From: Lycocorax pyrrhopterus obiensis
Taxonomy: Eukaryota > Chordata > Aves > Passeriformes > Paradisaeidae
Direction of reading: 5' to 3'
Length of the DNA stretch: 64,000 nucleotides
Assembly (NCBI GenBank): GCA_014706295.1
Contig: JACSVZ010000016.1
Coordinates: 4,073,168 to 4,137,167, forward strand
Shown here: positions 56,763 to 64,000 of the stretch, one piece after another
How the letters are laid out: the number at the start of each line of letters is the position of its first letter
Numbering within the stretch: the stretch's first letter is position 1
Translations under genes and position numbers: made by a program
Notes under the pieces: model-generated
Database searches by the model: none
What the model was told of the DNA's origin: nothing
Seen by the model: the letters and a program-made list of their open reading frames with translations, nothing else

Positions 56763-59700
56763 GTCAGGGCTGAAGTCTCCCTCGATTGCCCTCGGATTTC
56801 TGGTTGCACCTTCATTGCTGCCTGCCTGAAACATCAATAGTGGGCGATGGTCGGAGGGCTGGGCCAGGCTGGGGAGTGTTCTTGTCACATCTTTGACCCG
56901 AGCCCCAGGCAGGCAGCAGACTTCCCTAAGTGGGTTCAGTCTGCGTGTGAAGCCTTCTGTTCCCTCCTCAAGGCAGTCTCCTGTGAGAGTGACCTGTCCT
57001 TTTTTTTTCCTTTATGGAAGCAATTTTGTACTTTTTTTGTACACTTAGGAGGAAAGCAAGCTCTTTGGAGGTAGGAATTTCAAAGTGATGAGAATAAAAG
57101 AGGGTTAAGTGACTGTCCCACAGGCAGGTACGGCTGAAGTGTCCTGAGGACTCCTTAGCATCACATTGTCTGTGAATGTCTGTGCTTTTAACACTTCCAG
57201 ATTTGTAACATAGGGAGAAGTAAATGTAGTCAAATCAAGGCTTATTTTTGATTCTTAATAAATTAATTTTCTGCCTTAATAGGGCAAATTGCTGTGGGAT
57301 GGGATGACCTGAATGAATTCCTGTCAGAAGGCTCTTTTAGTCTGTGGAGTGAGCTCAAGTCCAATTACATTCTTCTAGAAGAGGTGGATTGTATTTGGAT
57401 TTCATACTAGGAAATTCAGCTGGAAAAGAAAAAGGCATGGGGAAGGTTTTGCCTTTGCACTACCTAGTTGCTGCAGACCTCAGCTTAAGGAGATAGGTAT
57501 CAGCAAGACTAGAAGACAGTACCATTCATCAAGGTATGGGGTTTTTCAAGGCAGGGGAAAGTTTCCAACTTGATGCTTTTGAAGAACTCTGAAATCTTAC
57601 CCTGAATCCCTAGTAATGCTATTTATTTCAACAAATATGTATCTATTCCATTTTGTGCATGTAACACCTACCTGTGTACATATGAAGCTGATAAAGGAGG
57701 GCTGTATGAAGTTTTATGAGCACGGTTGCTAGAAAACTCTGTCTTTATCTGCTTTTTCACTTAAGCAGTGGCAGAAAAATCTACAAAGTTCTTAACAAAA
57801 TGCTCATTGAGGTTTCAGGCTTCTGGCTAGAAGAAACTTAAACATGCTTTCACTTCTTTGTAACAATTGAAATGTCTTGCTGACATCTCTGTCATTGTAT
57901 TTCTCTGCAAAATGGGTAATTCATCCTTGGTTTAGTTTGCTAAAAAACATACAGCCTTTGAAAAGTCAGATATTTGCGTTTCTGTCTCGACACTGCTTTC
58001 CTCAGCTTTTACACGGAAAATGTGTCACTCATTTATTTGTGCAACAAAGTTGTATCTGTTGAAGTGCTTACTAAACTGACTCTGAAGTGCTGGCAGTGGA
58101 TGGAGCTGTTGTAGATGTTGCTGTCAATCCTCCCCTACCAGTCTCAACACTTTTTTGGCAAACTGTAGGAGAACTAATCAGCATATGCTTGTAAACTGTA
58201 GAGATTTGATCACACTCTGTGCTTAGTGAGTTTCTTTAAACACGGATGGCCTGTGTTCTTTGGTAGGAGTATAGAATATTTAAAGCTGTGCAAATCCAGT
58301 TATGGTTTTAAGGAACTACATTGTTGGGGCTGTTTTCCACTTGTGTGTCTGAGGAAAGCATTCAGGTAAGTGCGATACAGAAACCAGAAGATAGACAAAT
58401 GGTTGTTGACATTATAAAAAGGATGGAAAATGCAGGATGTTCTCTTTTACATTAACAGCTCCCATTTTGGGAGGGAAAATTTTGATCTGTGGGCTGGAAT
58501 AGAGGAATCCTCAGTAAGCCATGCATATGCTTGTTAACAATAAGCAGTGCCAGGGAAGGTGCTGCTCTGAAATGGGATCTCCCATTTCCCTACAATAAAC
58601 TGATTTAAAAAACACAGTGGAGGAAGACTGGACTGTTTCATCTGTTTGCAGGGTACTTTTCTGACTTTTGCTGGTTATTTTTTATCATTTGTTTAAGAGG
58701 AGCAATGCACTTCTAAAGCTCTTTCTCTGGCATTGGGTTCAGAATTCAGGACTGACTTGACAGTAGACCCTTTTCAGGAGACTCACCCAGTGGTGCCCTG
58801 TGGTGCTGTCTCTCAGACCGTGTGCTCCAGCCACACTCTGTAGGGAATGGAAGCACAGACCCCTTCCCACACATGGACCTTGCTCTGCTCTCCTTGGCTG
58901 AGCCTCTGGGCTCTTACTGGCCTGGCTGGAAGCAGCTGTGACCAGACTGGGGCAGTCCTGGTGCCCTACACACCAGCCCTGGCAGCCTCTTGGTGCAGGT
59001 GCTGCTGGTGGTGCCCAGTGCTGGAGCTGTTCTGAGGGGGGGAGCACTCTGTTCTCTCTGTAAGGGGCTCTGCAGTCTCCTTGAGCTGATCACAGGCCAC
59101 ATGGTCACGTTTAGTTAAAAGCATCCAATATTTACGGGGCTGTCCCTCACGAACTGTTGAGAGCTGAAGGTTTTCTGACTGCATGCCCCCTCGGTTAAGG
59201 CTCTGACAGCCGCAGGGAAAGGCCAGGCTAGCAGGAGGTTGTCATCCTGGCAGAGAACAGTGATTCCATCACCGATCTTGGAAGCATCTGGTGGAAGAAC
59301 ACAGGGAATGTATGTTCCTGTCGTGGAAAGAGCACGGTGGGAAGGCTGGCTGTGGCCATCCCCAAAAATATGGCAGCAGCAGACACCTTGGCAGCCTGGA
59401 TGTCCCACATCCTTAGGTTTGCTCCTTTTGTAGCTAAATTCTCCAAACGTTTTGGTTGCTCCAGGCACTCAGTATTGCTCTGTAGATCACTGGTGAAGTC
59501 ATATGTGGTAGTTTTTCAAATTAAAATGAACTGCCCCATGCCCTCGTTAATGCATTTCACTTTGAAAAGAGAATTCCTTGTGGTGGTTAACCCTGGCCAT
59601 GGCTGACCGAGTACCATTCCATACAGGTGTGCTTGCATTTCCTTGACCATTTGTAGGTTGTAATGAGCTTGCAGGACCAGGGTTTCCTGTGCCTGGGGAA

Positions 59701-60319
59701 GCTATTAGTGGCATAACTTGGAGCCTGTAGCTTTTTTCGTCTCTTATGAGAGAATAAGATCCTGTCCTTTAAAGATTTTGTTTGGCTTTGAGGTAAACCT
59801 TTAACTCTCTTTTTCCTCAGTGATTATCAAAGAGAGTGAATGTGCTGCATCCAGTGTGAATATTGACAAAAACCTGAATGATTGGGGTTGACTGAGGGTT
59901 TTGTGGTGAGTTCAGAGGTTGAGTCTGTGCTCAGCAGATGCACGAGGAGGATCGTTGGAGGGTGTGAAGACGCTGAGTGTGCCAGTGCTAACTAAAAATC
60001 ACCAGAGCTAGGAAATAAAAGGCCTAGAGGCCAAGCACTGCCATTGAGGTTTGGAAAGTACTGTAAATGTTGGTGTTTCAATATACAGGGGGAACATGAT
60101 GCTGGTGCTTTTGGGCTATGACTAGTTTCAAAACCAGGTGTTTCTAAAACATGGGAATGCTTAGCAAAGAACCAGTCGGTTTTGTTTTGGTTTTGAGTGT
60201 TTGGGTTTTTTTTTTCCCTAAGATCTACCTGTTCTTGCTAGAAAAACAGTTTTGTTTCAAATGGAAACAGGAGCTGGCAGTCAGAAGAGGAAGAGAACAG
60301 CAGGAATGGAAAGCAAATT
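56763..60319. other. unique non-coding sequence, nothing recognised
   Basis: No exon or known repeat. GC-richer part at about 58.75-59.5 kb has several overlapping frames on both strands (102-117 codons) without recognisable domains. Confidence 0.45.
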
Positions 60320-60660
60320 GGTAAATTCAGCCTGCTGTTGTGGCGTGTTTATGGTGTGTGATCGGCCCTACGGAGCCTGATTAGCACACTCCCAGCAGAC
60401 AGAGCTGTTTGCACAGCGGGAGGAACGGCAGCATTAACGTGAGCTCACTGCGGATGCAGCGTGCTGAAAAAGCCTGAGCAGGGGGCAGTCATCAAGCTGT
60501 GTTTAATCAATCTGGTAGTGGTCACTCTTTCGCAGGGAGATCAAAAACAAGCAAAGAGCCGCTGCGGTTTTAAGGCTTTTCAAGAAGCATCGGGTTGAAC
60601 TTTGATTTAACAGAAAGAAAAACATTAATTACATCGCCCCTGTGCTGATGCTCTGTATTT
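60320..60660. promoter_or_regulatory. candidate conserved non-coding element
   Basis: Unique sequence that retains many CpGs (GGCGTG, GATCGG, CTACGG, AACGGC, AACGTG, TGCGGATG, CAGCGTG, CCGCTGCGG) outside any repeat. It has GTTTAATCAATC, AACTTTGAT (TCF/LEF-like) and CATTAATTACAT. A CpG-keeping, motif-dense, non-repeat block is a reasonable enhancer candidate. It is followed by CTGTATTTCAG, a splice-acceptor-like string, but no convincing exon follows. Confidence 0.33.
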
Positions 60661-63600
60661 CAGTCCCTGGTTAAAAAAAAACAGCTACAAATAGAGTAAG
60701 AAATATTAATACTGGAAATAGGGTCTCTTATTACTGGAGGAGTGAGGGTATTGCATATCGTTTCTCTAATGTCAGAACTAACTATCATGAAGAGTTGATG
60801 AAAAAAGGATTTAGGTGTATTTTTCGTGGTAGAAATAGGGAGACCCTGCAGAATCCTCTTTAGCACTTTGTCCTTTTTGGACGTGGTAAATTTGGGAAGG
60901 AACAGAAGCTGAACAATGGAAGGGTTATCTGAAAATCACCCCCTCTGCACGTGTCAGGGACACCAGGCTGCAGCTGCTCTGCAAATAGTTGCTTTACTAA
61001 AGATCCATTTTAGCTTAATGGAGTTGGTTGTTACTCAGCCCATGGCACATGGAGAACACCAGCTCAGAAAATTGAGTAATGATTGATCTAAGCTGTGTGT
61101 TAATTTTTCCATACTATTGTCATTCCTTCTGCCAGTGTCCTGAACACAATTAAGTGTACTCAGATCCTATTTTAGGACTGCTCTTGGAAATGAGTTGGAA
61201 CAAATGTCTGGAACATTTTTTTTTTTTAAAGAGAAGTATTGTGAGCCCTTTAAAAGCACTTCTGTAATAATCAGTAGGAACACTTCTGTTTCTTTAGCCA
61301 TTGATTAAAGGGGACTAGTCTGAAACACTAGTGCAGGCACTAAACTGTGCATTTGCAGGTTATAGAGCCGTACATCCTGATATTAGGCATAAGTGGTAAC
61401 CAGAGAAGTGGTGCAATAGCTCTTTGTAGGAGGGCAAATTACATTGTTTCTGTGATAAATGGCAACACCAACAATGACACATTTTACTTGTGCCGAAATG
61501 CTGGAACACTGATGACTAACTGGGAGATGCTCATGCAGCACTTGTCCAGGTTTATCTGGTAGCTAGATCTGGAGTGTAACAGGTTATGATGAGTCACTGG
61601 GAGTTGAGTACAATTTTCCTGCATGACGAGAATGTGATTTAGGTGCATTTGATTGACAGAGGTGGAGCTATGTAAATCCAGCAGATGCAAGGCTTGTAGT
61701 GGACGTATTACTGACCAGCCCAAAGCGAGCTCAATGGGATGTTGTAAAAGCTGGGACTGTGAGCTGCACGTTGGACAGTGCTTCATCACTTCAGCAAGCC
61801 ATGGACTGCACTGCAGAACCAAGATTCATGCAGTGCATTGCAAAATCTGGATGTACTGTATCAAGAGCCTTCTTCATTACACTTCCTCTTTTCTAAGAAG
61901 TTTCGCTTTATTTCAAGGAACAGTCTCTGTTTATTAGATTATGCAAATAGGAGAGTCATTCTGTGCTTACCATAGAGCTTTCATCACAGTATTCCAGTGA
62001 TTGAGAGATTGTATCCTTTTTCAGAGGCGCCACCTTTGGCAATTTCTATTAAGCCAATACATATTTCTATGAATAGTGAAAATGATAACATTTCTCGGTT
62101 ATGAATGAATATAATATCAGTAGAAAAAAATCATTACCTCTTTGCAAAGGAAGATGAAGTATTGTTGTTCTGTTAGAGCTCTTTGAAGGAGCAGATTGAG
62201 AACAATGATCTGCTTGATGTGGTGTTTGTATTTCCAAAAGTCTTTTCACTGAAGGCTTCTAAAGTATCCAGGCTGTTACAGAATCAGAATCAGCATTGAT
62301 AGAATAATGTCATCTAGACATCCATTGTAAATAAACAGGTTAACCCCTCCAAGAGAGTTACAGTTATTACTGCCCAGATTTCATTACTAGTGGAACGAAG
62401 GGTTATAGCATTCACTGTTCTCATAACTGACCTGGAAAAATTACTGAAGTAGGGAACACACAGTCTGAGTTATTCCAGAGCTTTGAAATGACACTGCTGC
62501 TCTGAGTGCCAAGAGTTGTAGAAAATACCATGAAGGAGCAATACAATGCCAGATGAAACTCAGAACTGGAGGAATACTGTCCTGACTAGCTGTATGTGTT
62601 GATGGGTTTTGATTTTTTAAATAATTTGGGGTAATTCTTAAAATGTCAGCTCAATGGTTGGGTAGCATGCAAAAGAATAATAGAAGGTTAGGAGTTACTT
62701 GTGAGAAGACTGGAGAATGTCGTGTGCCACTCCTGGAATGCGCAACATGACGGGGACAGAAGAGGGCACAGAATTCCTCCCGGGGGTGTATTGGAGCTGG
62801 CAAGGTGCAAACGGGGGAGCTCAGCCCTGATAAACAGCCTGTGTGGAGGAGAGGGGAAATGCCAAGGTCCCTTTGCTTCATGGAGAGGCCAAGCAAGGAG
62901 AGCGTGGCAGACATCTCTGAAATTCTGGGCTGTTGAGAGAAGGGGAATGAGGACAATGAGTGCTGTAGGAGAACAAAGAGTGTCCATGGATGTTTCAGTC
63001 CTCTGGGCGCTGAAGGACGGTGAAATGGCAGAGAGGGGCTCCCGTGTGGGAATGCTGTACCACCCCACATCAGTCAGGGTTGGCTCGGTGCCTCCTGCCT
63101 ACCTTGTGCATACCATCCTGCTCCTCTACTCAGCACTCAAACTGGAGGTCTTTGGGTAAAAGCCCCAGCAGCTGGGAGTGCCCCCACAGCAGGCTGGTGC
63201 AGTGCGCTGTGTTTCGCTGTTGGAAACCATTCTGACTTGGCTCTGCCACCTTTTTTTTTATCAGCTGGTAAAGTTACTGCTTTTTATCACTGTCAGGGTG
63301 AGCTCTAGTGCATGCTTGAGTTCCTGTAGTGCAGGAGGACAGCAGGTTCTTGTTGGCCTTGAGTACGCCTGTAGTAATCATTGATGGTCAGTTGTTGAGT
63401 GTCCTGGTTCATAAACACCGCACAGATTTCTTCCAGGATTTTCCCTATAGATCTCTTTGGTAAATCCCATGGGTGCTTTATTATAACATATCAATATTAA
63501 AAATGCATTGGGCCAGCTTTTAATTTAGCTTTATTTCATATTATATGAAGATCACAGTCTACTACTGTATCTTTTAGTACATGTGCCTGAAGCTAAATTT

Positions 63601-64000
63601 ATATGGATATGTGGGTTCTGCAGAGCAATGGTAGTCATGTGCAAAAACTAGAACTCATTTGACATCTTCTCAAACATTTTGAGCAGCAAATCAGAGTGGC
63701 AACCTTTAACTTCTGCGTGTGAGAGACTTTTTTTTTTTCTTGCCTCCATCAGTCTTATTAAATTATTTCTCCACCGTGTTACAGTGAACATGCCAGCAGT
63801 GTTAATAATGCATTACATAAGGAGAAACAGTTGCAAAGATATATTTTTCATGTGTAATTGATATTACAAAAGTGCCAAACCTCTTTCGTTTCAGGTTATC
63901 TTGCCATTTGTGAGCAGGAGGAGGAAGGTTTGTCAGTAGTATTATCTACCCAATGGCCTAATGCATGCAGCAATTATTAGAATGACCTGTATTTTGCTTG
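60661..64000. other. unique non-coding sequence, nothing recognised
   Basis: No exon or known repeat. At 62.65-63.16 kb three frames (139 and 126 codons minus, 152 codons plus) overlap in a GC-richer stretch. None has a recognisable domain, so they are treated as composition artefacts. Confidence 0.45.

Noticed and set aside
62651..63159. Three overlapping frames of 126-152 codons
   Set aside because: None recognisable; simultaneous openness on both strands points to base composition.

Overview
This window looks like non-coding nuclear DNA from a bird. Three short pieces have the hallmarks of avian CR1 retrotransposons (about 16.96-17.13 kb, 53.11-53.30 kb and 56.61-56.76 kb): 5'-truncated 3' ends that finish in the CR1-type TTCTATG terminus, or CR1 reverse-transcriptase sequence. 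A much older CR1/L3-like LINE runs from about 39.2 to 40.7 kb. Four LTR-like segments carry TATA-type boxes and AATAAA/ATTAAA polyadenylation signals, all on the minus strand. There are no bacterial-style operons, tRNA or rRNA genes, or CRISPR arrays. No protein-coding exon could be supported; the long open frames are either inside repeats or unrecognisable. The window is best read as intergenic or as part of a very long intron.

Layout. 0-7.4 kb: mostly unique sequence, with one perfect 12-bp hairpin (1616-1647) and a possible conserved non-coding element (6.23-6.43 kb). 7.5-8.75 kb: GC-rich block holding two related LTRs in tandem, both minus strand, with a palindromic-loop stem-loop, paired E2F-like and triple YY1-like sites, and a duplicated U3 end. 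8.8-26.7 kb: unique sequence with one CR1, several enhancer-like AT-rich blocks (11.4, 12.5, 19.7 kb) and a small CpG-bearing patch (15.4-15.64 kb). 26.7-27.6 kb: another minus-strand LTR beside a dead hAT transposase C-terminus. 27.6-37.5 kb: unique sequence, a 24-bp tandem duplication, a GTTT-rich tract, two convergent CTCF-like motifs and an 18-bp perfect palindrome. 37.5-40.7 kb: the densest repeat cluster, with a 28-bp-class direct repeat, a MIR-type SINE core, an LTR of compact alpharetrovirus-like layout and the 1.5-kb CR1/L3-like fossil. 40.7-64 kb: unique sequence with a microsatellite, short tandem repeats, hairpins inside an AT-rich block (49.5-50.06 kb), two CR1 pieces, an everted nuclear-receptor-type motif (55.14 kb) and an enhancer-like block (60.32-60.66 kb).

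How it works together: nothing here forms a pathway. The content is layered transposon history (MIR and CR1/L3 oldest, hAT fossil, LTRs, then the 53.1-kb CR1 as the least decayed) over unique DNA that may contain regulatory elements. Conservation cannot be seen in a single sequence, so every enhancer call is low confidence. I found no convincing novel biological system. The items most worth a second look are the tandem LTR block, the hAT fossil, the flanked insertion at 37.5-37.9 kb, and the structured or palindromic motifs.
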